Shown here in pieces: positions 42,501 to 55,400 of a stretch of 64,000 nt of DNA (position 1 is the first letter of the stretch; the number at the start of each line of letters is the position of its first letter). This DNA is from Tetragonia tetragonoides. Taxonomy: Eukaryota > Streptophyta > Magnoliopsida > Caryophyllales > Aizoaceae. A program made the position numbers and the translations under genes. The notes under the pieces were generated by a model that was given only the letters and a program-made list of their open reading frames with translations, ran no database searches and was not told where the DNA came from. The stretch spans positions 2,790,001 to 2,854,000 of the forward strand of contig CM076153.1 in NCBI GenBank assembly GCA_038025085.1, given 5' to 3'.

Positions 42501-44806
42501 GCACCTTCCATTTAATTTCCTGGAGTATCATGTTGTAGGAAACTAACTTGAAATGGATACCACTTAATGGTATCAAATACATGTGGGTTCTGAACTTCTG
42601 ACAAAGCAAGCACCTTGAAACACAGTCTCTTACTTCAGTTTATGCATGTGAGAATTTATGCACCAGTTTATGTTATTACATAGGGCATAATTTCATTCTA
42701 TGCTTAAAGATATAAATTCATTAGAAAGTATAGAACTGTTCCATCGATTTCGATAAATGTTGAGCCTTTTTTTAAATAAAAAAAAATTCACACAAAGTAG
42801 CTATTTAATTTACATTTTTAATTAAAAAATACCTTGAAAAATAAGAAAAAGTATAAAAAAAAAAATTAGAAATCACTTCAAAAAAAATTGTGAAAAATTA
42901 TGAGACCTCACTATAATAGTAGAGAGGGCTTGGGGTAGGTTTGGTGGCACTGGGTGGTGGGAAGCCATTCTCGGTACCAAAAAACCGTGGATTAGCCTCC
43001 GATGTCACGTAAGAGGCCCTTCCAAGCCCACCAAGGACTCGATAACTTACCCCGGGGGCCTTCTATGTCCCCTAGGAGTGTCCTATGCCATGTGGTGCAA
43101 AAATATAAACTTTCGTTCTGGGACCTCTCTTAAGTCCGAAAAACGTGGATTATAGCCTTCGTTTTCGGCTTCCCGGGGCCAAGTTGTCGTTTTTGCCCAA
43201 ACTTCTCCGGGGGGTTTATCATGACCCTGGAGGACCCTCGGTGCCTCGGGAGGGTCATCCGGATCATCGAACTTCGATATCATTTTGCCTTCGGTGTTCA
43301 GGCTCTTACACCAGTGTCCTGTAGAACGCCCTTCCAAGCCTATCATGGACCGGAGAAGCAACCCCAGGGGCCTCCCATGTCCCTTAGGAGTGTCCCTTGC
43401 GATGTGATGCGAAAATATCCACCTTCGTTCCGGGTCCCCTCGGGAGCCAAAAAAAGTGGATTAGAGCCTACGTTTTCGGCTTCCCGGGGCCCGGGTGTCA
43501 TTTTTGCCCAAACTTCTCCCGGGGGTCTATCATGACCTTAAAAGACCCTTGGTGCCCTGTGAGGGCCATCAGGATCCCTGAACTTCGATAGCACCCATGC
43601 GTTCGGCGTTCGGGCCCTTACATTAGTTTTCCATAAAAACCCCCTTTCAAGCCTATCAGGGACCCGATAACGAACTCCGGGGCCCTCTCATATTTCCTAG
43701 GGGTGCCCCTTGCGACGTGGTGCGAAAATATACACCTTCGTTCCAGGGCCTTCCAAAATCCCAAAAAAGTAAATTATAACCTACGTTTTCGGCTTTCCGG
43801 GGCTCGGGTGTCATTTTTGCCCAAATTTCTCCGGGGGGTCTATCATGACCTTAAAAGGAACCTTGGTGCCCTGGGAGGGTCATCAGGATCCGCAAACTTC
43901 TATAGCACCCATGTGTTCGGTGTTCAGGCCCTTACATTAGTGTTCTGTAGAAACGCCCTTACAAGCCTATCAGGGACCCGATAACGAACTCCGGGGGCCT
44001 CTCCTATTCCCTAAGGGTGTTCCTTGCAATGAGGTGCGAAAATATTTACCTCTGTTTCGAGGCCTCTCAGAAGCTCAAAAAATGTGGATTATAGCCTTTG
44101 ATTTTCGGCTTTCTAGGGCCCGGTTCTCGTTTTTGCCCAAACTTTTCCGGGGGATTTATCGTCATCCAAGAGGACCTCTGGTGCCCTGAGACGGTTATCC
44201 GGGTCCCCAAACTCCGTTTTCACTCATAAACATGGGACATGACGCTCGCCAGGCGCTGAGACATGGGGCATGGCGCTCGGTGAGTGCTGGGAAATGGGAC
44301 TAATGTTGATCCTTAAGTACATGCAGCAGGAAGAAAGAAAATCCTTATTGGCAAGGCTGTGGTATAAAGTATAATAGTCTTGAACATTTGACACTAAAGA
44401 AATATTACAACCAGTCAATACTAGCAGCCAGTTCAAGGTAATAGCATACTACAATAAGCTAACAATAATCAGCTAGCGGCTACCTACTTGCCCATACAGG
44501 GTCCAAGATAGAAGCTCATTCGCTTCGAGACGTAAGAGTCTGAGGATATCTTTTACGCTGTTGATGTTGGAATGAGAAAAGTCCCCTATGGTGAACTTCT
44601 CCACCTTTCCCTTCACTTCAATCAGACTATAACCAGGCTCCTTTCTCAAACCGCTACCCTTCAGCATCTTCCTTGCTTCTGCCACACCATACCATAAACT
44701 ATCTGAAGCATACAAGTTTGATAGCAAGACAAAAGGGGAGGTACTAATAGGCTGAAGTTTCAGTAGATGTTCTCCTAGACGTTCTCCCATGGCAACCTCA
44801 CCATAC
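42501..44806. repeat. segmental duplication, source copy (intergenic DNA, array 3, PPR 3' end)
   Basis: This 2.3-kb block matches 53948-55943 from GCACCTTC at the left to ACCATAC at the right. It contains unique intergenic DNA, an AT-rich array tail, a 4-unit array and the last 334 bp of the PPR coding region. Because the PPR gene continues intact past the right edge here, this copy is the source. Confidence 0.88.
42930..44240 (-). repeat. 305-bp tandem array 3 (4 units, inverted)
   Basis: On the plus strand the landmark reads GCCCAAACTTCTCCGGGGGG and recurs near 43197, 43507, 43820 and 44130. The AT-rich end block (CTCACTATAATAGTAGAGAGG, 42906-42925) lies on the left and the CATGGGACATG-rich block on the right, so the whole array is inverted relative to arrays 1, 2, 4 and 6. 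Confidence 0.9.
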
Positions 44807-46257
44807 AGCCGACAGGCTGATAGGAGACTTCCCAAAACCACAGAATCATTCTCGTATTGGAATTTTTTCACATACCTTTCAGCGTCAGTTAATCTACCAG
44901 CTCGTCCTAGTATATCAATGAGGCAAGAGAAATGCTCAGTCGAAGGACTTACACCATAAACATTGTCCATGGAATTAAATAACGACTCACCCTCTTCAAC
45001 AAGTCCAGCATGATTGCAAGCAATTAATAGTGCAACAAATGTGACAGTATCTGGCTTCAAACCACTTTCTTTCATATTTCCAAAAAGATCCAAGGCTTCC
45101 TTCCCAAGCCCATGATTCCCGAAACCAGCAATTATACTATTCCATGAGACGATATTGGGATGACTCATTTGGTTAAACATGGTATATGCATAGAGAACAT
45201 TGCCACATTTGGCGTACATGCTCAGTAAAGCATTCTCCACTACTATGTCCCAATTAAACCTTGTCCTGACAAGATGAGCATGGATTTGTCTGCCATGACA
45301 TAGGGAAGAAATCCCTGCACAGGCAGCAAGAACACTCGCAAAAGTGAAGTCATCAGGCTTGACAATAATTTCGTTCATCAACTCTCTAAATAGATTTATA
45401 CTCTCCATGTAATCAGAGCTCTGGTAGCAAGCAGCTATAAGGGTGTTCCACGAAATGACATCCTTCACTTCTATTAGATTGAACACCTTTTCTGCATCTT
45501 GAATCAAATTGAACTTGGAGTACATAGCAATAATCACATTTCCAACAAAAGACGTACAGTCAAGATTGAACTTAATCGTTTGACAGTGCAATAGCAAACC
45601 CTTACGCAGATCCTCCATATTAGTACACGCCTCCAGTGCCCCAGCAAAACTAAAATGGTCCGGAACAAGGCCTCTTCGATGCATTAATTGGAACATCTCA
45701 AGCCCCTTGGCTGGATGTTTGTTTTCTATAAAACCAGCAACCAATGCATTGTAGGAAACAGAATTTGGTTTCACCAAAGTACTAAAGACTGCTAAAGCAT
45801 CATCACAGAGACCACATTTCATGTACAAGGAGATGAGAGCATTAGAAACAAAAGTGATAGAAGCACAGCCAAGCTTCAAAGACTGAGCATGAACTTGTTG
45901 GCCATGAATCAAATATGAGAGACTAGCACATGAACTGAGAATACTACCAAAGACAAATTCATTGGGCACTAACTCCAATCGAGAATATAGCTCAATAGCC
46001 ATGAGTGGCTCCCCAGCTTGATCATATCCAGATATAAGGGCTGCCCATGAAACAAGATTTCTTTCAGGCATTTCGTCGAACACCTGGTGTGCAAGAGCGA
46101 TAACGCCGCATTTGGCATACATGTTGACGACATGGTTAGAAACGACGACGTCGGGTAGCAATCCAGCCTTGAGAGCAGCAGCATGAAGGGCAAGTCCAGA
46201 TCTTAGTGCCTTGATCTTAGAGCAGAGGTGTAGCAAAGAACCCAAATATTGGGTCAT
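44473..46257 (-). CDS. PLS-class pentatricopeptide repeat protein with E/E+ domain
   Basis: An intact single exon of 594 residues. PLS repeats run through most of the protein (for example LPDVVVSNHVVNMYAKCG, HPNIVSWNSIIAGFGNHG and LKPDTVTFVALLIACNHAG), followed by E and E+ motifs at about 455-575 (GSLLSACRLYGEVAMG, EPGYSLIEVKGKVEKF). There is no C-terminal DYW domain. PLS-E proteins usually act in C-to-U RNA editing in chloroplasts or mitochondria, recruiting a DYW partner for deaminase activity. An organelle presequence is not obvious; the start is the first ATG of the frame. The 3' UTR runs straight into array 3, and the 3' end has been copied to 55611-55943. Confidence 0.93.
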   Translation of the reverse strand: MTQYLGSLLHLCSKIKALRSGLALHAAALKAGLLPDVVVSNHVVNMYAKCGVIALAHQVFDEMPERNLVSWAALISGYDQAGEPLMAIELYSRLELVPNEFVFGSILSSCASLSYLIHGQQVHAQSLKLGCASITFVSNALISLYMKCGLCDDALAVFSTLVKPNSVSYNALVAGFIENKHPAKGLEMFQLMHRRGLVPDHFSFAGALEACTNMEDLRKGLLLHCQTIKFNLDCTSFVGNVIIAMYSKFNLIQDAEKVFNLIEVKDVISWNTLIAACYQSSDYMESINLFRELMNEIIVKPDDFTFASVLAACAGISSLCHGRQIHAHLVRTRFNWDIVVENALLSMYAKCGNVLYAYTMFNQMSHPNIVSWNSIIAGFGNHGLGKEALDLFGNMKESGLKPDTVTFVALLIACNHAGLVEEGESLFNSMDNVYGVSPSTEHFSCLIDILGRAGRLTDAERYVKKFQYENDSVVLGSLLSACRLYGEVAMGERLGEHLLKLQPISTSPFVLLSNLYASDSLWYGVAEARKMLKGSGLRKEPGYSLIEVKGKVEKFTIGDFSHSNINSVKDILRLLRLEANELLSWTLYGQVGSR

Positions 46258-46593
46258 GCAACAACTGTAAATGCCACCAATTGCCTGTCTCAGCCAAACT
46301 CTAGTTTTACAGTAGTTTGCAAAGCAATCTTTTCTGGAGTAGAATTATCTAAGTTTTACTAGGTTCTTGTCTTCTTGGGACTTGGTAGGTAGGAGACTAG
46401 GAGTAAGGATATTTATCCAAGGCCCTGGAGTAGAATTATCTAAGAGTATTTGAGGAGTTGATGGGATCAAACCTTATGTTCTACCTCCAACTCTCCATGC
46501 TAAAAAAATTGTAAAATGTTTTATGTTGACATGGATAATTAGGTTACGAGTGTGCACGTCCGTGCGATGCATGAGACGTTTCAGTTTTTTTTT
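46258..46593. other. upstream region of the PLS PPR gene
   Basis: No gene is seen. The PPR promoter should lie here on the minus strand. Confidence 0.45.
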
Positions 46594-48680
46594 TTTTTCA
46601 AATTTAATGTTTCTAATGGGTTGTCTAGCTTCTAACTTTGTTGTAATAATTTTTGTTTTCTTTTTTGGTGCTAATTTTGTGATTAACGGGTAAATAAACT
46701 AAAACCACATCAATGCGGGATTTGAAGAGGTTCATCCATAGCCTGACTCTTAATTTCTTTAGGGAAAATTTTAAAATGTTGGGGGAAGGGATGCCTTAAA
46801 GTCATGGTAATAGCCATTCACTAACCGTGTATTAGCATTTGACGCAATAAAAAAAAGAAAAAAAAGAAGAAGAAGTCATTCAATGGCTTGTGGTGCTCTA
46901 TAAAAGTTAGAAATACTACTCCTAAATGACATTATTTGTTGTATTATAAATCTACTTATTATGATTAGTCATACTGTAAACTTTGATTTATATCTGACTA
47001 AGTGCTTAGAAAACGATTATTAGCCTTTTTCTTAACAACTTGAGAATACTTTGCTATACAGTTCTTCTACCAAAGTTATAATCATAGTAAACAATGGATC
47101 GAAATGAACTAAGTACATCAAAAATTTATCGAAACATTGGGTGGCCCATGTCCCATGTCCAAGCGGCCGCTAGCGAGCGCCATGTCCCATGTCCCAACGC
47201 TCATGTTTTATGTCCAAATGCTCATGTTCCATGCCCCATTGGTGAAATTGGATTCGGGGACTTGGATGACCGTCCCGAAGTACTAGAGGTCTTGTAGGAT
47301 GATGATAGACCCCTCAAAGAAGTTTGGGCAAAAACGGAAACTGGGCTGCAGGAAACAGAAAATCAAAGGCTATAATCCACTTTTTTGGGCGTTAAAGAGG
47401 CCCCGAAACAAAGGTGAATATTTTCGCACTACATTGCATGGAACACCCTTAGGGAATAAGAAACCACCGTTATCGGGTCCCTAATAGGCTTGTAAGGGCG
47501 TTTTTACGGAACACCAATGTAAATGCCCGAACACCGAACCCATGGGTGATATCGAAGTTTAGGTATCTGGATGACCCTCGTGGGGCACCGAGGGTCCTCT
47601 AGGTCGTAAATAGACACCCCGGAGAAATTTGGGAAAAAATGACACCCGACCCCCCGGAAACCGAAAACGAAGGTTATAATCTATGTTTTTTGGGCTTTCG
47701 GGAGGCCCCGTAACAAAAGTGGATATTTCCGCACCACATCGCACGGAATACCCTTAGGGGACATGAGAGGCTCTAAGGGTCGCTTACCCTATTTCTGATA
47801 GGCTTGGAAGGGCGTTTTACGGGACACTGGTGTAAGAGCTGGAACACCAAAGGCATGGGTGATATCGAAGTTCGGGGATCTAGATGACCCTCCCGGAGCA
47901 TCGAGGGTCCTCTAGGGTCATGATATAGCCCCTGGAGAAGTTTGGGCAAAAATGACACATGGACCTCGGGAAGTCGAAAACGAAGGCTATAATCCATGTT
48001 TTTTGGGCTTCCGGGAAGCCCCAGAACGAAGGTGGATATTTCCGCACCAAATCGCGCTGAACACTGCTAGGGGATATGGGAGGCCCTCGAGGTTGCTTAT
48101 GTGGACCCTGAATAGGCTTGGAATGGCGTTTTACAGGACATTGGTGTAAGAGTCGAAACACCAAAGGCATGAGTGATATCGAATTTCGGGGATCCGAATA
48201 ACCCTTCTGTAGCACCAAGTGTCCTCTAGGGTCATGGTAGACCCCCCCGGAGAAATTCGGGCAAAAATGATACCCGGGTCTCGGGAAGCCGAAAACGGGA
48301 ACACCCCTAGGGAACATGAGAGATCACCAAGGTCGTTATTTGATCCTTATTAAGTTTGGATGACCGTTTTATTAATTCCCAAATTAAAGGGTCAAAACTG
48401 AAATTTGAGTGAACACGAAGCTCGGAGATTTGACAGGGGGTACCAAGGGTCCTAGAGTCAAAATGGAACCCTTGATGAAGTTTGGGCAAAAATCTCAATC
48501 GAACCTCTGAGAAGCTGAACATGAAGGCTATAATCCAACTTTTTTGCACTTTCAGAGAGATTCGTACATAAAATTGTTATTTACGGACAATATTATACGA
48601 GACACCCTTAGAGGACATGTGAGGCTTCCATAGTTGATTATTGGGTCCCTATAAATTTGGACAACCGTTTAGTACCTCGG
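46594..48680 (+). mobile_element. composite repeat element with array 4 (about 5 units), right end degraded
   Basis: 46594-47150 matches the left flanks at 27963 and 60758. It is followed by a CCATGTCCCATG-rich block (47145-47240) and units with landmarks near 47310, 47611, 47925, 48240 and 48463, the last two shortened. The usual CTACTATTATA end block is missing, so the right part seems deleted. Confidence 0.75.
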
Positions 48681-49379
48681 AGAAGTAAATGACCGACCTA
48701 CTGAATCCCCTAATATAATTTGGGTAAAGATCTCAGCAAGATCCCAAGAATTCCAGGAGTCTAGACAATAATTTGGAGTAATTATGTACTTGGTACATGA
48801 TATGAGAGGGCAGTTCGATAAAGGTGAATTGAGTAGCCCAAATCCAAGCAAAGTAGTAGTAAAAGCCCATTTCACATACAACTACAAGTGGAGTACAACT
48901 CTTTCACGGTCCAGTTTGCAGCAGAAACATACAAAACCCAGATCTACATACACTTGATCATAGCCGAAAGGCCAAATCTATGCATCAATCAAATTCCCTC
49001 TTTTTAAAACCAAAAAAAAAAAAAGGTGAAAATTGCTCTTCACTGGCTCTCTAGCCTGCCAAAGCTGACTTTGGTCTGGGAACATTTTACCATTTTCTTA
49101 TTCCCTAAATCTTTTATCTCAAACATGATTAGAAAAAGTAACAAAGAAAAAACGGTAAAGAAAGAAAAAATTATGGATCTTTGTCCTAAACTCACAAAGT
49201 TTTTTTTTTTTCTTGCATAAATAAAAAAAAGTGTCACTGGCTAAGCTTGAGCTAAACTCAGTTAAGCTAGTTTAGTACTTTTATACAGTTAGCTAGGAAC
49301 ATTAAATTAAAGACATGAAGCGAGGAATCTCTGGTTTCTTTTTCACACTTTCCCCATTCTCAGTTGCTGTGTCTTTGCA
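48681..49379. other. intergenic DNA upstream of the transporter gene
   Basis: AT-rich with A-runs and T-runs. No gene is seen. Confidence 0.5.
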
Positions 49380-49486
49380 GCTGCTGCTTGGCACTATTCA
49401 CTGTCACTCTCCTTAAAACCCTTTCTCTCCCCCCATTTTCACATTTTTCTCTCTCATCTCTCTCTTTCTCTTTCTCTCTCTAAAAA
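49380..49486 (+). promoter_or_regulatory. CT-rich 5' leader of the transporter gene
   Basis: A long pyrimidine-rich stretch (CTCTCTTTCTC repeats) ends six A before the ATG at 49487. Such Y-patch leaders are common in broadly expressed plant genes. Confidence 0.5.
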
Positions 49487-52400
49487 ATGAGTGCTCCTTT
49501 GGGGCCATTGATAGGGAGATACCCATCAAGTGACGGTGGCCAACTGGGTGGTATTATCAGTCACAACAGGAAATGCAGGGATTTGGTGTTTCTTCTAATC
49601 TTCATTGGCTTTTGGGTTGCCATGATTGTTAATTCCAGCTTTGGATTCAACCAAGGAAACCCACTTAGGTAACTCAAAATATTAATAATAATATTAATTG
49701 CCCTGCTTTCATTTTCTTGTTTCCATTAATGGGTACTTTTCTTTTCTTGTGTTTTTTTTGAGTCCTTCTGACCCTTTATGGTAAATTTTGAAATTTATTT
49801 ATTAGATTTGGAATTTGGTCTTGTTGATTAAAGAAAGAAACTTTAGCATGGAATGTGAAAATTTGGGACTTTGCTTCAATAAGTGTCTTGTTTTTGGCTT
49901 TCCTTTTGGGGATTTTAGGCTATTTCAGATGCCAGTAGTAGTTTGAAATTTCGTTTTCCACAATTGTGATGATATAGAGGCTAAGAAGGGTTAAACATAG
50001 AGGAGCAATTGTACTGTGTTCATGGTGAATATATCTCCATCACGTGGCAAGTTAAGTAAGCGAGTGAAAGTATGGACAAGATCTAAATTCTAAGGTTTGT
50101 TGCAATACAAAATAGAATAAGAAAGAGATCTTAGGTTATGGGTCTTAACACAATTGATGTAGCTTGTTGACAGGGACTAATTGGGTTTTTGGAGTTGTTG
50201 GATGATGACATTTTAGTTATTAATTTTAGTAGGAAATTTTCAAATGATCTTGCTCTGTCGCTGTTAGCAGACTGTAGTATTTTTCGTGGCATAAAATTCT
50301 ACTCCCAAGTATTTTCTCTCTTTTCCTTTTCCTTTTCCTTTTTTTTTTTTTTTTTTTTTGTTTGGGGGTTGGGGGAGGGTGGTTAGAAAAAGGTTGCTTT
50401 TGTATGTAGGAGGATTCTAGGATTTGTCTGCTCCGTGAGGCTTCGTGGCCTAGCAGCATCATTTTAGTAGAGGAAAAATGTTATGTACAGGCACTGTAGT
50501 TGTAGGACTTCAGCTCGTATTGGCATTCGTACAAATGCTTGTGGCCTCCTTAGCGTGAGATTTTCGGCCTAAAGATCCGATCTTGACTCCTAATGACCAT
50601 AGAATAAAGGGCAGGAGGAGGTGCGGGTGACGGGCAAGATTGAGGAGATCAGGGTAAGGAGCAAAAGGATATGGAGGGATGGGAAAACGCCAATGAAGGT
50701 TATGGCGGCACATGAGGGGGGGGGGGGGGCTGGGGGAAGTAGGAGTGGATGCATTGGTAGGACCCCGAAGAGAGAAGATGTGGTGTTTGGCGATAGGCAA
50801 ATGTCGGCATCAATATCTCGAAACTCATGTAGAGTAGGGGAGGTGGAGGGTGCTGACAAAAGGGAAGTATCTTCTGATGGAAATTGGAAGGTGACATAGC
50901 ACTTAGTAAAATCCACAAGATGTGTGCCATATGAAGTGCCTCAACCGAGCATGCAAATATGCTTGTTTGGAAGAAGTATGGTAATGTATGATATCAAAAG
51001 GTGCATAAGGTACTGATTTAGAAGGATAAGAGGGAGTCTATCATGCTTCCGCTCACATATAGCTTAAAGGTTAGTTGGGCGTTATTATAATCAATATGTC
51101 TATGACCTAATCAGCAATAGGCAGTGGAGCTGTGGAGGAAGAAGAGACAACAAGGTAGTTGCTTGACGAGGAGGAGATGAAAGAGGAAGGCATGAGGAGA
51201 AGATTAGAGGATACAAATTACCGGAGCTATCAGACTTGATGGTGACCCCAGTCTGTAGTCTGTAGTCTGTAGATCTTTGACAAGGAAGCCAAATGGTTAA
51301 TATATTTGTTGAAAGTGAACAAGACATTATGGAGATGTAGGGAAGTTGGCAAGGTAGGAAGACTAGGGGAGCTAACTTGTGTAATAATAATAATGATGAT
51401 TTCCACTATTAGAAAATCTCCATGGAGCTATATTAATTAAGAGTTTGTTTGGCTGGCACTGGTCTCCCCAGAAGGTTGTACTTCCCCGGGATTCTCATGG
51501 GGTGTGCTAAAAACTGTTCCGTCACAGATAGTATAGAATTCCACTTACCTAGGGGAGAGTAGGTAATCAGCTTCCTCCTTGATGTGGGAAGAAGAACTTC
51601 CTGTCTGTGTTTTGTGGCAAATAAACAACTTGGCAGTTTAGCACTTCCTAGGAAGTACAGTGTTTTCCTTTGGCAACCAAACAACCATTAAGTTTAGATA
51701 AAAATATGAATTCCAGTGACATTCCTATCAGATTAATTATGTTCTATGATGTGGTTTCTGTGTCCTGCTGCACTTCCATTGGTTGAAGTTGTTTCATTAC
51801 TTTACCAGGTTGACTTATGGCTTGGATTATAAAGGCAATCTGTGTGGCGACAAACATGCTAATCCAGATCTACGTCAGCTTGAGCTCAGATATTGGGTAA
51901 ATGCTAACCAGGTCTTCGAAAGTGGAGTGAAGAACAGCAAGTTCAAGCTAGGTGATGCCAGGAGCATTTGCTTGTTGGATTGCCCTATTCCAGCTGAAGA
52001 TTCCCTTAGCTGGGTTTGCGATTATCCAGATGGAGATATACATCTCAATTTAGAGGAATGGATTGACAGGAATTATGATTACTTCGAGTTCCTTACCCCA
52101 GAGATGAGGAACAGCTCACTTCAGCTTCAAGGCCCATGTTACCCTGTCATATTCCCAAGTGTAAATGGCAAGTATAAATTTTCAAACTGTATAAATGCAA
52201 TCACTCACCTATGCATGCATGTCCTTAAATTTCAATCAAGATTGCCAGACAATCATGATCATGCTCTTGTACAATCATAGGTATGTCATATATTTCAAGA
52301 ACTTTTTTTGCTGAATCTCTGTTGTTTCAATTCCTTCACAGTTTTCTGGAGCTGCCAGTTTATAGCTCGTCCATCAAATATGTCTTTAAGGCATTGGCAG

Positions 52401-55400
52401 CAGATGGGTGGAGTAAACATCAATGAGGGCCTTGAAATAGACAAGTCAATACACAAAACGATCAACTCCCGATCAGCAGTTTTAAAGGTTGAGCAACCTG
52501 TAACTATTCAGTGATTATCCATGTTGGTCTAAATTTCAGCTTGTGTCATTGATATTTGGATCTAATATTAGGCATACAACTAGTCCACCACGACTTACGT
52601 TTTAACAAGTATAATTCTATTCTAACTCTGTACCTGTATACATGTCAGACAAGGATGCTCCTAGCTGAGTGGCACTGCTCCAAGTAAATAGTTAGTTATG
52701 AGATAATGCAGTGCAAAATTATGTCACAGTGCTTTATACACCTTTGGTTGTTCTGTCCTGTTTGTTTATGGGTTTTCATGTCAAATTATGTGGCAAAAAT
52801 GTGGTTTTTGCAGAGATACATGGCAGACATTGGGAAGGCATGGCCGGTCCTGATCGTTTGTGGAGGAATCCTTCCGCTTTTCTTGTCAGTGATTTGGCTG
52901 CTTATGATTCGTCATTTTGTATCTGGAATGCCGTGGATAACTGTCACACTTTTCAACATTCTTGTAATATCAGTCACCATGCTTTATTATCTGAAAGGTC
53001 AGTGATGTATCCTTTTATGTTTTTGTTCCCATTGCTGCTTATAAATCTAAATTTTCTGTCAATACATCATCTATACGCGTTTTCGAATGTTTCTGAGTTA
53101 AAATATCCACATCTAATACTTTGTTTAATTCTATTCATTGTTGATTATTGCATAAAAAAATTAATATAGTTTACTTGCACTGTCAGCTGGATGGATTGGG
53201 AATGACGCTGTAACTCCTATCGTTGGCGAGCATGATCCGTATATTCATGTTTATGGAAGGGTAAGTTCATACTTCTTAATATTGCCAAGCTTTGAATGTG
53301 TTGGAAAGATGCATCGAGTTTCAAACTGTGTTATGGCAAGATGAAATGCCATGCTTCAGAATTAATACTAGCTTAGTTTACTGATGATGTATTTGTCGTG
53401 GAAGAATAATATACAATAGAGTACACATTTTTTGTCGTAGAGCTGTATCTAAGGTGCTTCACCAGATGATTTAGACATCAACCTTCCTGGGGATGATGGA
53501 TTTAACTTATATTCTTTCGTGCTGCAATTTGTGACACTTTCTTGACTATATGATTTTTGTCATGACTGCCAACTTCTGATTAATAATCATTTGTCTGTAT
53601 CAGGAGTTAACTCATATTCGTGCTGCTGCTATTATGATGACTGTTATTATGGGCATTTCCATCCTTGCATCTATTGCCATTATTAGGCGCATCCTTATGG
53701 CAACATCAGTTCTCAAGGCAAGTTGAATGACTTATTACAAAATGTGTTCTAATCTAATTTCCACCTCTTAGTTCATATGTGCTTGTTTTTGTTGAAGGTT
53801 TAGCTTTGCATATATCATGTCAGATTGTTTTGCAAAATAGACCCTCATGCAGTACAACTTAGGAAGAGTTTGTAGTGGATGTATCAGTGGCCATACAAGA
53901 GTCTATCCTCCCTAGAGTCAGCTTTGGCATTTTCCCATTCGATCATGCACCTTCAAATGTATCATGTTGTAGGATGTTAACATGAAATGGATACCACTTA
54001 ATGGTATCAAATACATGTGGGTTCTGAACTTCTGACAAAGCAGCACCAGTTTTGAAACACAGTCTATGCTTAAAGATATAAATTCATAAGAAAGTACAGT
54101 GACTACAGTCTATACTTCAGTTTATGCATGTGAGAATTTAGGCACCAGTTTATGTTATTACATATAATTTCATTCTATGCTTAAAGATATAAATTCATAA
54201 GAATGTACAGAACTGTTCCTTCGATTTCGATAAATGTTGAGCCTTTTTTTTAAAACTTTCACACAAGGTAGCTATTAAATTTAATTTTTAATTGAACAAA
54301 TACCTTGAAAACTAAGAAAAAATAGAAAATATATCAAAAAAATTAGAAATCACATCAAAAAATTGTGAAAAATTATGAGACCTCACTATAATAGTAGAGA
54401 GGGCTTAGGGGTAGGTTTGGTGGTACGGGGGTGGTGGGTAGCCATGCTCGGTACCAAGAAACCATGGATTAGCCTCCGATGTCCCATAAGAAGCCCTTCC
54501 AAGCCTACCAAGGACCCGATAACCTACCTCGGGGCTCCTATGTCCCCTAGGGGTGTCTCGTGCCATGTGGTGCGAAAATATAAACTTTCGTTCCGGGCCT
54601 CTCGGAAGCCCGAAAAACGTAGATTATAGCCTTTGTTTTCGGCTTCCTGGGGCCAAGTTCTCGTTTTTGCCCAAACTTCTTCGAGGGGTCTATCATGACC
54701 TTAGAGGATCCTCGGTGTCCAGGGAGGGTCATCCGTATCACCGAACTTCGATATCACTCATGCCTTCGGTGTTTAGGCTCTTACACCAGTGTCTTGTAAA
54801 ACGTCATTCCAAGCTTATCAGGGACCCTATAAGCGACCCCGGGGATCTCCCATGTCCCCTAGGGGTGTCCCTTGCGATGTGGTGCGAAAATATACACCTT
54901 CGTTCCGGGGCCCCCCGGGAGTCCAAAAACACGTGGATATAGCCTACATTTTCGGCTTCCCAGGGCCCGAGTGTCATTTTTGCCAAACTTCTCCGTGGGG
55001 TCTATTATGTCCTTAGAGGACCCTCGGTGCTCCGGGAGAGTCATCAGGATCCCTGAACTTCGATATCACCCATTTGTTCGGTGTTCGGGCCCTTACATTG
55101 GTCATCCATCAAAATGCCCTTACAAGCCTATCAGGGACCCGATAACGGACCCCGGGGACCTCCCATGTTCTTCCCTAGGGTGTCCCTTGCAATGTGGTGC
55201 GAAAATATCCACCTTCGTTCTGGGGCCTCCCAGAAGCCCGAAAAACGTGGATTATAGCCTTTGATTTTCGGCTTCCTGGGGCCTGATTCTCGTTTTTGTC
55301 CACACTTCTCCGGGGGGTCTATCGTTACCCAAGAGGACCTCTGGTGCCCCGGGACGATCATCCGGGTCCTCGAACTCCGATTTCACCCATGGACATGGCG

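Noticed and set aside
46546..46580. Second Helitron terminus near the array 4 flank (CGTGCGATGCATGAGACG)
   Set aside because: The hairpin is imperfect and no CTRR end at the correct spacing was found.
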